39,554 nt of DNA, from the NCBI GenBank assembly GCA_023392635.1, contig JAEVYS010000030.1:1-39554 (forward strand), in the 5' to 3' direction. Shown here one piece after another: positions 1 through 6,939 of the stretch (position 1 is its first letter; every line of letters begins with the position of its first letter). Origin of the DNA: Actinomycetes bacterium. Its GTDB lineage: Bacteria; Actinomycetota; Actinomycetes; Propionibacteriales; Propionibacteriaceae. The notes under the pieces were generated by a model that saw nothing but the letters and a program-made list of their open reading frames with translations, was not told where the DNA came from and made no database searches. The translations under genes and the position numbers were made by a program.

Positions 1-115
1 GTCCCGGGGGGGACGGGTGTGCTGGATGGGACGGCGGGAGTGGCCGGATCGCGACACGGAACAAGGGACGGGTTCTCGCGGCGGCGCGGCGTGCAGACTT
101 GTCGACATTTCGGCC

Positions 116-121
116 TAGGCT
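116..121 (+). promoter_or_regulatory. Putative -10 box of leaderless parA promoter
   Basis: TAGGCT (TANNNT type) lies 6 nt before the GTG at 128. Transcription would therefore start at or next to the start codon, giving a leaderless mRNA. No convincing -35 box is seen. The same geometry recurs at many genes in this window. The 115 bases before it contain nothing I recognise. Confidence 0.5.
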
Positions 122-127
122 GTCGCC

Positions 128-1030
128 GTGAGCAACCCCGACATCCCGGCACTGATCGATCCCGAACCCACGCTGGAGGCCGGTGACCTGGGTCCGACGG
201 GAAGGCCGATCCCCGACCTGCCGGTGCCGGTGCCCCCGGATCCCGACAAGCCCAAGCGGGCCCTGATCATCGCCATGTGCAACCAGAAGGGTGGCGTCGG
301 GAAGACCACCACGACCATCAACCTCGGCGCGGCCCTCGTCGAGACCGGACGCAAGGTGCTCCTGGTCGACTTCGACCCGCAGGGCTCGCTCTCGGTGGGC
401 CTGGGGGCGAACCCCCACACGCTGGAGGTGAGCATCTACGACCTGCTCCTGAACAAGCACACCGCTCCCGAGGACGTGATCACGCACACCGTCGTGCCGG
501 GGCTAGACCTGCTGCCCTCCAACATCGACCTGTCGGCCGCCGAGGTACAGCTGGTCTCCGAGGTGGCCCGCGAGCAGACGCTCCGCCGGGTGCTCACCAA
601 GTTCCGGCACACCTACGACATCATCCTGATCGACTGCGCGCCCTCCCTCGGTCTGCTCACCGTGAACGCGCTGACCGCGGCCGACAAGGTGCTGATGCCG
701 CTGGAGTGCGAGTTCTTCGCGCTGCGGGGCATTGCCCTGCTCACCGACACCATCGACAAGGTCCAGGACCGGCTGAACCCTGAACTCGAGGTGCTGGGCA
801 TCCTCGGAACCATGTACGACGCCCGCACCCTGCACAGTCGCGAGGTCCTGGAGCGGGTGGTGCAGGCGTTCGGCGACACCGTGTTCCACACCGTGATCCG
901 GCGCACGATCAAGTTCCCGGAGACGACGGTCGCCGGCGAGCCGATCACCACCTACGCCACGAGCTCACCCGGGGCGACGGCGTACCGGATGCTGGCCAGG
1001 GAGGTGCTCGCCCGATGCCCCGGCGCGTAG
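128..1030 (+). CDS. parA: ParA/Soj-family chromosome partitioning ATPase
   Basis: A 300-residue ParA/MinD-type P-loop ATPase. Residues 1-44 are a Pro/Asp-rich extension. The deviant Walker A motif KGGVGKT is at 54-60, followed by VDFDPQ near 80 (Walker A') and LIDCAPS (Walker B) near 165. ParA proteins dimerise on ATP, bind DNA non-specifically and position ParB-bound cargo or other complexes. This copy is not beside a parB. It heads the scpA-scpB-rluB operon, an arrangement also found in other actinobacteria (for example the Rv1708 region of M. tuberculosis). It is therefore probably the segregation-operon paralogue, not the origin-proximal parA. The GTG start at 128 is supported by a -10 box 6 nt upstream. 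It overlaps the next gene by 16 nt. Confidence 0.92.
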   Translation: MSNPDIPALIDPEPTLEAGDLGPTGRPIPDLPVPVPPDPDKPKRALIIAMCNQKGGVGKTTTTINLGAALVETGRKVLLVDFDPQGSLSVGLGANPHTLEVSIYDLLLNKHTAPEDVITHTVVPGLDLLPSNIDLSAAEVQLVSEVAREQTLRRVLTKFRHTYDIILIDCAPSLGLLTVNALTAADKVLMPLECEFFALRGIALLTDTIDKVQDRLNPELEVLGILGTMYDARTLHSREVLERVVQAFGDTVFHTVIRRTIKFPETTVAGEPITTYATSSPGATAYRMLAREVLARCPGA

Positions 1031-1359
1031 GACTCCCCGGCGCCGCGGAGCTGTTCCGTCCCACCGGGACCGACGGCGCCCCGTCCACGCCCGCCCCGGC
1101 GTCGGGCAGCGTCCCCGACCTGGCGATCGAGCCGTCCCCGCAGGGCACCGGCCGGATCCGGCACGAGGAGAAGATCACGGTCTACGTCAGCAGCGACGAG
1201 CTGCTGGCGCTGGAGCAGGCGCGGCTGACACTGCGCGCCCGGCACGGCGTGGCCGTCGACCGCGGCCGGATCGTGCGTGCGGCGATCAGCCTCGCGATGG
1301 CCGACCTGGCTGCCCGCGGTGGGGACTCCGACCTGGTCCGCGACCTCGGGCAGTCGTGA
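1015..1359 (+). CDS. Small ribbon-helix-helix-like protein between parA and scpA
   Basis: A 114-residue protein of unknown function. Residues 1-48 are Pro/Gly/Ala-rich and probably disordered. Residues about 50-100 read as a ribbon-helix-helix fold: a short strand (EEKITVYVSSDEL), then a helix, a turn (VAVDRG) and a second helix (RIVRAAISLAMADLA). RHH proteins usually bind DNA as dimers. Beside a ParA this would fit a small centromere-binding or regulatory partner, but that role is inferred from position only. The ATG lies inside the 3' end of parA, and the stop overlaps the scpA GTG by 4 nt, so translation is likely coupled. The exact start is uncertain: the conserved-looking part begins about 48 residues in. 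Confidence 0.75.
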   Translation: MPRRVGLPGAAELFRPTGTDGAPSTPAPASGSVPDLAIEPSPQGTGRIRHEEKITVYVSSDELLALEQARLTLRARHGVAVDRGRIVRAAISLAMADLAARGGDSDLVRDLGQS

Positions 1360-2186
1360 GTCCGCTGCCACAGGCGGAGGAGTTCACCGTCCACCTCACG
1401 AACTTCTCCGGCCCGTTCGACCTGCTGCTGCAACTGATCTCCAAGCACAAGCTGGACGTGACCGAAGTGGCCCTGTCGCAGGTCACCGACGACTTCGTGG
1501 CGCACATCAAGCACGCCCAGTCCACGCAGGGCGCGACCTGGTGGGACCTCGACCAGACCAGCTCGTTCATCGTCGTGGCGGCGACCCTTCTGGACCTGAA
1601 GGCGGCCCGCCTGCTGCCCCAGGGCGAGGTGGACGACCTTGAGGACCTGGCGCTGCTCGAGGCCCGCGACCTGCTGTTCGCCCGGCTGCTGCAGTACCGC
1701 GCGTTCAAGCTGGTGAGTGCCTGGATCGCGGCGACCCTGGACACGCAGGCGCGTCGACGCCCACGCCCGGGCGGGCTGGAGGAGCGATTCGCGACGCTGC
1801 TGCCCGAGGTCCAGCTGGATGGCTTTGCCGACGTGATCGCCGTCCTGGCCGGCCGGGCGCTCACGCCCAGGGAGCCACCGCAGGTATCGCTGGCGCACCT
1901 GCACAACCCGTTGGTGTCGGTGCGCGAGCAGGCGGAGGAGATCGTCCGCCGGCTGCGCGAGCACAACGCCATCACGTTCCGTGCGCTCACCGCCGACGCC
2001 CCCGACCGGCTGGTGGTCGTCGCCCGGTTCCTCGCCCTGCTGGAGCTGTTCCGCGAGAAGGCGGTCAGCTTCGAGCAACTCACCCCGCTCGGCGAGCTCA
2101 CCGTACGCTGGCTGGGCGCCGAGGTGGACGCCGAGGCGATCGGCGCAGAATTCGACGAGACCGCGACGCAGGAGGCCGCAGAATGA
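1356..2186 (+). CDS. scpA: Segregation and condensation protein A (kleisin)
   Basis: A 276-residue ScpA, the kleisin subunit that bridges the SMC ATPase heads in bacterial condensin. The N-terminal SMC-neck-binding region is typical: FTVHLTNFSGPFDLLLQLI followed by KLDVTEVALSQVTDDF (residues about 9-46). A middle helical segment follows, then a C-terminal winged-helix region (about 190-260) ending before the tail EFDETATQEAAE. The length is normal for the family. The GTG start overlaps the stop of the preceding gene (GTGA), and the stop overlaps the scpB ATG (ATGA). This gives translational coupling and presumably balanced ScpA:ScpB synthesis. SMC itself is not in the window. Confidence 0.95.
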   Translation: MSPLPQAEEFTVHLTNFSGPFDLLLQLISKHKLDVTEVALSQVTDDFVAHIKHAQSTQGATWWDLDQTSSFIVVAATLLDLKAARLLPQGEVDDLEDLALLEARDLLFARLLQYRAFKLVSAWIAATLDTQARRRPRPGGLEERFATLLPEVQLDGFADVIAVLAGRALTPREPPQVSLAHLHNPLVSVREQAEEIVRRLREHNAITFRALTADAPDRLVVVARFLALLELFREKAVSFEQLTPLGELTVRWLGAEVDAEAIGAEFDETATQEAAE

Positions 2187-2788
2187 CCCAGATCGCCGGT
2201 GCCCTGGAGGCACTGCTGCTGATGGCGACCGAACCGGTGCCCGCCGCGGAACTCGCCGAGGCGGTGGACGCGCCGGTCGCCGAGGTGGAGGAGTGCCTCG
2301 CCGGCCTGGTCGAGTTCTACGACAGCACCTCGCGGGGCTTCGAATTGCGCCGGGTCGGCACCGGCTGGCGTTACTACACGCGCGAAGAGCACGCCGACGT
2401 GATCGGGAGGTGGCTGCTCGAGGGACAGCGCGGCACCCTCAGCCAGGCCGCGCTGGAGACCCTCGCCGTGGTCGCCTACCTGCAGCCGATCTCACGCGGA
2501 CGGGTGTCGGCCGTGCGTGGCGTGAACGTCGACGGCGTCATGCGCACCCTGGCCACCCGTGACCTGATCGAGGAGGTCAGCCGGGACGGCGAGACGGGCG
2601 CGCGCCTGTTCGCCACCACCTCCTACTTCCTGGAGCGGATGGGGCTGACCAGCCTGGACCAGCTGCCGCCGTTGGCCCCGCACCTCCCGGACGCGTCGGC
2701 GCTGGAGGCCGAACTGGCCGCCCTGGCCGATGTCGGGCAGCGGGAGCCCTCCCTTTCCGACGCCACGACGAACGGGGACGCCGAATGA
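2183..2788 (+). CDS. scpB: Segregation and condensation protein B
   Basis: A 201-residue ScpB, which dimerises and binds the ScpA middle region in the SMC-ScpAB condensin. Two winged-helix domains are visible. The first is at about 1-80 (IAGALEALLLMATEPVPAAEL). The second is at about 88-160, with the family signature ALETLAVVAYLQPISR and the wing RGVNVDGVMRTLATRDLI. The tail from about 175 is acidic and probably flexible. It is coupled on both sides by ATGA overlaps, to scpA and rluB. Confidence 0.95.
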   Translation: MTQIAGALEALLLMATEPVPAAELAEAVDAPVAEVEECLAGLVEFYDSTSRGFELRRVGTGWRYYTREEHADVIGRWLLEGQRGTLSQAALETLAVVAYLQPISRGRVSAVRGVNVDGVMRTLATRDLIEEVSRDGETGARLFATTSYFLERMGLTSLDQLPPLAPHLPDASALEAELAALADVGQREPSLSDATTNGDAE

Positions 2789-3531
2789 CTCGTCCGGAGG
2801 CGTCCGAGGGCATCCGGCTGCAGAAGGTGCTGGCCCAGGCCGGCGTGGCTTCCCGGCGTGCGGCGGAGGACCTGATCTTCCGCGGGCGGGTGGAGGTGAA
2901 CGGCGAGAAGGTGACCGAACAGGGCCGGCGGGTGGACCCGGTGCACGATGTGATCCGCGTGGACGGGTCACGGATCCCGCCGCAGGCAGCCCACCGCTAC
3001 GTCGTGCTGAACAAGCCCCGTGGCGTGGTCTCCACGATGGAGGACCCGCACGGGCGTCCCGCGCTGGGCGAGATCGTGCGGCGCCACACCCCCGAGCGGC
3101 TGTTCCACGTCGGTCGCCTGGACGCCGAGACCGAGGGCCTGTTGATCCTCACCAACGACGGCGAGTTCTCCCAGCGGATGATGCACCCCTCCTTCGAGGT
3201 GCCGAAGGTCTACGTCGCGGAGATCGCCGGGGTGATCACCGACGCGACGGTGAAGCGGCTCCGCAAGGGCATCGAGCTCGAGGACGGCCCGGTGAAGCCC
3301 GACAAGGTCGAGGTACTCCAGCGCGCCGCCGAGCGGAGCCTCGTCCGGGTCACGCTGCACGAGGGCCGCAACCGGATCGTTCGACGCATGTTCGACGAGG
3401 TCGGCCAGCCGGTGCTCAAGCTGTCGCGGATCGCGATCGGTCCGGTGAAGCTGGGGACGCTGAGGTCCGGAGCGGTCCGGGACCTGACCCGCGAGGAACT
3501 GGGTGCGCTGCTCGACCTGGTGAAGCTGTAG
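2785..3531 (+). CDS. rluB: Ribosomal large-subunit pseudouridine synthase (RluB/RsuA family)
   Basis: A 248-residue RsuA/RluB-family pseudouridine synthase that isomerises a specific uridine in rRNA, most likely in 23S rRNA. The N-terminal S4 RNA-binding domain spans about 10-55 (IRLQKVLAQAGVASRRAAEDL). The catalytic motif GRLDAETEGLLILTNDG places the nucleophilic Asp at residue 113. The family signature GRNRIVRRMFDEVG is near 194. In actinobacteria this gene usually follows scpB and is itself followed by cmk and der. Here the next gene, 2 nt on, is pafA, so the usual synteny is broken. Confidence 0.93.
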   Translation: MTRPEASEGIRLQKVLAQAGVASRRAAEDLIFRGRVEVNGEKVTEQGRRVDPVHDVIRVDGSRIPPQAAHRYVVLNKPRGVVSTMEDPHGRPALGEIVRRHTPERLFHVGRLDAETEGLLILTNDGEFSQRMMHPSFEVPKVYVAEIAGVITDATVKRLRKGIELEDGPVKPDKVEVLQRAAERSLVRVTLHEGRNRIVRRMFDEVGQPVLKLSRIAIGPVKLGTLRSGAVRDLTREELGALLDLVKL

Positions 3532-3533
3532 CC

Positions 3534-4862
3534 GTGGACCGGGTGCTCGGCCTCGAGACCGAGTACGGGCTCAGCGCCCGCGCCGGCGGCCGTCGCCTGA
3601 GCGCTCCCGAGGCCGCCGAGCTGCTGTTCCGTCCCGTGGTCGCCGAGCACCGCTCGTCCGACGTCTTCCTGACGAACGGCGGACGCCTCTACCTCGACGT
3701 CGGCTCCCACCCGGAGTACGCGACGCCCGAGTGCCGTACCGCCTCCGACCTGTTGGTGGCAGAGCGGGCGGGTGACCACCTGGTGGCCGAATTGGCCTCG
3801 CGGGCGCGTGCGCTGGCAGAACAGAGCGGGACCGACGTCTCGTTCCGCCTGTTCAAGAACAACGTGGACAGCTTCGGCAACTCCTACGGCTGCCACGAGA
3901 ACTACCTGGTCAGCAGGGAACTCGAGCTCACCGGGGCGGTCGGCCTGCTGGCCACCTTCCTCATCACGCGGCAGGTGGTCTGCGGGGCCGGACGGTGGCA
4001 CGGTGGCCGGTTCACGCTGAGCCAGCGCGCCGCGCACCTGCACACCGAGCTGTCCTCGTTGACGACCCGGCTGCGACCGCTGGTGAACACCAGGGACGAG
4101 CCGCTGGCCGACCCCGCGCGCTTCCGCCGGCTGCACGTGCTGGCCGGCGACTCGAACCTGCTGGAACCCTCCGGCTGGCTCAAGGTGGCCACCACACTGG
4201 CGGTGCTCGACCTGCTGGACCGCCCGGGAGGGCCGGACGACCGGCTCGCCCGCCTGCGCCTGGCCGATCCCGCCGGCGCGCTGCCGCAGGTGGCTGCCGA
4301 CCCGCTCGCGCCGCTCGACCTCGCCGACGGCCGGCGTCGGAGCGCTGTCGACCTGCAGCGGGAGCACCTGGAGCTCGTGCAGGAGGTGGCCGCCCCGGGA
4401 TTGGTGGCGCTGTGGACCGAGGTGCTGGACGCCTTGGCCGCGGGCGAGGACGAGCGCGTCGCCGACCGGGTGGAGTGGGTGGCGAAGCGGCGGCTGCTGG
4501 AGCGGTTCCGGCAGCGCCACGGCCTGGCGCCCGGCGATCCCCGGCTGGCGCAGCTCGACCTCGCCTTCCACGAACTCGGCGGCCCGTTCCGGGCGCTGGA
4601 GGCCGGCGGGGCCGTGGTGCGGATCACCGAGCCGTCCGCCGTCGAACGTGCCCTGCGCGAGCCGCCCCGGGACACGAGGGCGGCGGCCCGTGGCGCGTTC
4701 ATCGCCGCCGCCGAACGCGTCCACCTCAGTCACAGCGTCGACTGGCAGGTCTGCACCGTGCACGGTCCGGCGGGGGATCGCACGGTGGTGCTCGACGACC
4801 CGCTCAGCCCTCGCTCGAGCGCCCTCGATGCCCTGCTCGCAGATCTCCCTGACCCGGACTGA
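3534..4862 (+). CDS. pafA: Pup--protein ligase (proteasome accessory factor A)
   Basis: A 442-residue carboxylate-amine ligase-fold enzyme. PafA phosphorylates the C-terminal Glu of Pup and joins it to lysines of target proteins. The ATP/Mg motif GLETEYG is at 6-12 and LYLDVGSHPEYATPEC at 52-67, with Asp55 in the position of the catalytic Asp. Also present are FKNNVDSFGNSYGCHENYLV and NTRDEPLADPARFRRLHVL. It reads as PafA and not the depupylase Dop: there is no long Dop loop after the first strands. Its GTG start lies 2 nt after the rluB stop with no clear Shine-Dalgarno, so it probably depends on coupling. The frame is open far upstream, but that part overlaps scpB and rluB and is not coding. 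The last two residues and the stop lie inside a 70-bp palindrome. No pup, dop, mpa or 20S proteasome gene is in the window. Confidence 0.9.
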   Translation: MDRVLGLETEYGLSARAGGRRLSAPEAAELLFRPVVAEHRSSDVFLTNGGRLYLDVGSHPEYATPECRTASDLLVAERAGDHLVAELASRARALAEQSGTDVSFRLFKNNVDSFGNSYGCHENYLVSRELELTGAVGLLATFLITRQVVCGAGRWHGGRFTLSQRAAHLHTELSSLTTRLRPLVNTRDEPLADPARFRRLHVLAGDSNLLEPSGWLKVATTLAVLDLLDRPGGPDDRLARLRLADPAGALPQVAADPLAPLDLADGRRRSAVDLQREHLELVQEVAAPGLVALWTEVLDALAAGEDERVADRVEWVAKRRLLERFRQRHGLAPGDPRLAQLDLAFHELGGPFRALEAGGAVVRITEPSAVERALREPPRDTRAAARGAFIAAAERVHLSHSVDWQVCTVHGPAGDRTVVLDDPLSPRSSALDALLADLPDPD

Positions 4863-4923
4863 ATCGGGGACGGTTCCCAATCCGGTCCGGACCGAATTGG
4901 GAACCGTCCCCGATTCGGTCCGG
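4854..4923. repeat. 70-bp near-perfect palindrome, REP-like, core ATCGGGGACGGTTCC
   Basis: Arms 4854-4888 and 4889-4923 pair with one clear mismatch (4882/4895) and one G-T pair. Positions 4861-4881 and 4896-4916 are a perfect 21-nt inverted repeat, and the centre is the palindrome CGGTCCGGACCG. The core ATCGGGGACGGTTCC occurs here at 4863-4877 and inverted at 4900-4914. It is found again three times at 29444-29530. Extragenic palindromes with similar cores are typical of REP-type repeats mobilised by Y1 (RAYT) transposases; no such gene is in the window. It could also act as the pafA terminator, although no T-run follows. It overlaps the pafA stop codon. Confidence 0.8.
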
Positions 4924-4956
4924 TGCGCGGTGGCACGGGAGCACAGTGGGGTTCGG

Positions 4957-4962
4957 TATCCT
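4957..4962 (+). promoter_or_regulatory. -10 box of leaderless FKBP-gene promoter
   Basis: TATCCT stands 6 nt before the GTG at 4969. This supports that start over any upstream start in the open frame, because upstream codons would run through pafA and the palindrome. Confidence 0.5.
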
Positions 4963-4968
4963 CTCCGG

Positions 4969-5961
4969 GTGCCCACTGCCCGCCTGATCCCTGTTGTTGC
5001 CTGCCTCCTCGCGCTCGCCGCCTGCGGCAGCCCCTCCGCGAGCCCTTCCACCTCGGCCAGCGCCTCGCCGTCGGCCTCCGCGACGCCGTCGGCCTCGCCG
5101 ACGCCGTCCGCGACCATCACGCCGCAGGACAACCTGGACGCGATCACGGTCACCGGCAAGATGGGCGAACTGCCCACGGTCAAGGTGAAGGCGCCGTACG
5201 CGGTCGACAAGACGCGTACCAAGGTGCTGGTGCAGGGCAAGGGCGACAAGGCCCTGCCCGACGGCACGGTCACCGTGCACTACTACGGCGCGTTCGGGCG
5301 TACCGGCAAGAAGTTCGAGGAGTCGTTCGGCTCGAAGACGCCGGCCACCTTCCCGCTCGGCCAGGTCATCCCCGGGTTCAAGGCCGGGCTCGAGGGCCAG
5401 CGGGCCGGCAGCCGCGTCCTGATCGCCATGCCGGGGTCGGACGCGTACGACGCCAGCCCCGACGGCGGTCCCACCGGCTACCAGGTGGGCGACACCCTGA
5501 TCTTCGTCGTCGACATCCTCAACGTCTCGGTGGCGCAGCCGTCCGGAAAGGCGGTGCAGCCGCCGTCCGGCCTGCCCAAGGTCACCGGGGGCGCCGCCGA
5601 CAAGCCCGTCGTCACGATCCCGTCCGCAGATGCACCCAGCAGCATGACCGCCTTCTCCCTGATCGAGGGCACCGGCGCGAAGGTCGCCAAGGGGGACGCG
5701 ATCACCGCACGGTACGTCGGCTACTCGTGGAAGACCGGGAAGCTCATCGACGACGGCTTCGCCACGCCGACCAGCGGCAAGCTCGTCGACCTGATCCCCG
5801 GCTTCCAGACCGGCCTGGTCGGCAAGGCCGTCGGCTCGCGCGTGCTGCTCGTGCTACCGCCGAGGGACGGCTTCCCCGAGGGCAGCAACAACCCCCCGGT
5901 CGAGAAGGGCGACACCGTCGTCTACGTCGTCGACCTGCTGTTCAGCCAGGCCGCCGCCTGA
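4969..5961 (+). CDS. Tandem-domain FKBP-type peptidyl-prolyl isomerase lipoprotein
   Basis: A 330-residue secreted lipoprotein. The signal peptide runs from 1 to about 18, with lipobox LAAC and Cys19 as the likely lipidated residue. A Ser/Pro/Ala-rich linker (about 20-50) precedes two FKBP-type prolyl isomerase domains. The first (about 80-185) has TVTVHYYGAFGRTGKKFEES and VIPGFKAGLEGQRAGSRVLI. The second (about 215-330) has ITARYVGYSWKTGKLIDDGF and LIPGFQTGLVGKAVGSRVLL. It should assist folding of proteins on the outer face of the membrane. In Streptomyces, FKBP genes also lie between pafA and pafBC, so the context is conserved. The last 40 nt overlap the convergent gluQ gene. Confidence 0.88.
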   Translation: MPTARLIPVVACLLALAACGSPSASPSTSASASPSASATPSASPTPSATITPQDNLDAITVTGKMGELPTVKVKAPYAVDKTRTKVLVQGKGDKALPDGTVTVHYYGAFGRTGKKFEESFGSKTPATFPLGQVIPGFKAGLEGQRAGSRVLIAMPGSDAYDASPDGGPTGYQVGDTLIFVVDILNVSVAQPSGKAVQPPSGLPKVTGGAADKPVVTIPSADAPSSMTAFSLIEGTGAKVAKGDAITARYVGYSWKTGKLIDDGFATPTSGKLVDLIPGFQTGLVGKAVGSRVLLVLPPRDGFPEGSNNPPVEKGDTVVYVVDLLFSQAAA

Positions 5962-6893
5962 CCCGGCTGGTCGACCACCCAGGGAGTACGGGGGAGCCGG
6001 GACGGGTCGAACCGCTCCCGCAGGAGCGCCGCCGTCACCGCCTCGCCGGGTTCGGCGAGCCCGAGCGAGACCGCGATCCGGGTGAGGACCTGGGCCGGGC
6101 TGACGCCGATGGCCGACAGGTCGGCCAGCGTCACCGCACCGTCCCGCTTGGCGAGCCGGGCACCCGAGCTGTTCAGCGCCAGTGGGACGTGCGCGTAGAC
6201 GGGGGGAGTGCCGCCCAGGCGGCGGGCCAGCCAGGCCTGCCGCGGCGAGGAAGCGAGCAGGTCGTCTCCACGGCACACCTGGTCCACGTCCATCGCCAGG
6301 TCGTCCACCACGACGGCGAGGTTGTAGGCCGGCACCCCGTCGTTGCGCACCACCACGAAGTCGTCGACGACGCCGGTGACCTCGCCCGCCCACAGGTCTG
6401 TGACCGTGCTGGACGCCCCGGCGGCCCGCACCCTCAGGGCAGGACGCCGCGACGCGGCCAGCTCCGCCCTCCGCGAGGCCGACAACCTCAGGCAGGTGCC
6501 GGGATAGGGGCGGTAGCCGTCCCCGTGCGGTGCCGACGCCGCCTCGGCGATCTCGCGCCGCGTGCAGTAGCACGGGTAGGTCTCCAGGCCGGCGACCGCG
6601 TCGGCGTAGGCGTGCAGCCGTTGCGACTGCCACACCACCTCGCCGTCGACGTCGAGGCCGATCGAGGCCAGGTCGGCCTGCTGGCGGGTCGCCACAGCCC
6701 CCGCCGCAGCGACCCGCAGGGTGTCGAGGTCCTCGATCCGCAGGCGGAACCGGCGACCGGTGGCTCGCGCCAGCAGCCAGGCCACCAGGGCGGTGCGCAG
6801 GTTGCCCAGGTGCAGGTCCGAGGTGGGGCTCGGCGCGAACCGTCCGGCCAGCGTGTGCTCCTCACGGTGGTGGTCGACAAGGACGACCAGCAA
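5922..6893 (-). CDS. gluQ: Glutamyl-Q tRNA(Asp) synthetase
   Basis: A 323-residue truncated glutamyl-tRNA synthetase paralogue. GluQ activates glutamate and attaches it to the queuosine base in the anticodon of tRNA-Asp. Class I signatures are present: HLGN at 28-31 within RFAPSPTSDLHLGN, and a KMSKS-like LAKRDGA near 245. The zinc site Cys108-x-Cys110...Tyr130-x3-Cys134 is intact. There is no anticodon-binding domain, as expected for the family. The start is a TTG: a stop codon lies 6 codons upstream, no ATG or GTG occurs before the catalytic motif, and GGAAGAG precedes it. It lies against the direction of the paf cluster, overlapping the FKBP gene by 40 nt and divergent from pafB by 46 nt. 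Confidence 0.88.
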   Translation of the reverse strand: MLVVLVDHHREEHTLAGRFAPSPTSDLHLGNLRTALVAWLLARATGRRFRLRIEDLDTLRVAAAGAVATRQQADLASIGLDVDGEVVWQSQRLHAYADAVAGLETYPCYCTRREIAEAASAPHGDGYRPYPGTCLRLSASRRAELAASRRPALRVRAAGASSTVTDLWAGEVTGVVDDFVVVRNDGVPAYNLAVVVDDLAMDVDQVCRGDDLLASSPRQAWLARRLGGTPPVYAHVPLALNSSGARLAKRDGAVTLADLSAIGVSPAQVLTRIAVSLGLAEPGEAVTAALLRERFDPSRLPRTPWVVDQPGQAAAWLNSRSTT

Positions 6894-6926
6894 TGGCTCT
6901 TCCGCGCTTCAGTCAAGCAGATCGGG

Positions 6927-6932
6927 TAACGT
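6927..6932 (+). promoter_or_regulatory. -10 box of leaderless pafB promoter
   Basis: TAACGT lies 7 nt before the pafB GTG at 6940. It sits in the 46-bp gap between divergent gluQ and pafB and favours this start over the longer open frame, which runs antisense through gluQ. Confidence 0.5.
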
Positions 6933-6939
6933 CACCGCC

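Noticed and set aside
2730..3533. Upstream extension of the pafA frame (about 268 extra residues)
   Set aside because: It overlaps scpB and rluB in another frame and has low-complexity Arg/Gly composition; homologues start at the GLETEYG region.
3210..5273. Minus-strand 687-residue frame opposite pafA
   Set aside because: It covers the antisense of rluB, pafA and the FKBP gene and shows no domain; it is a shadow caused by high G+C.
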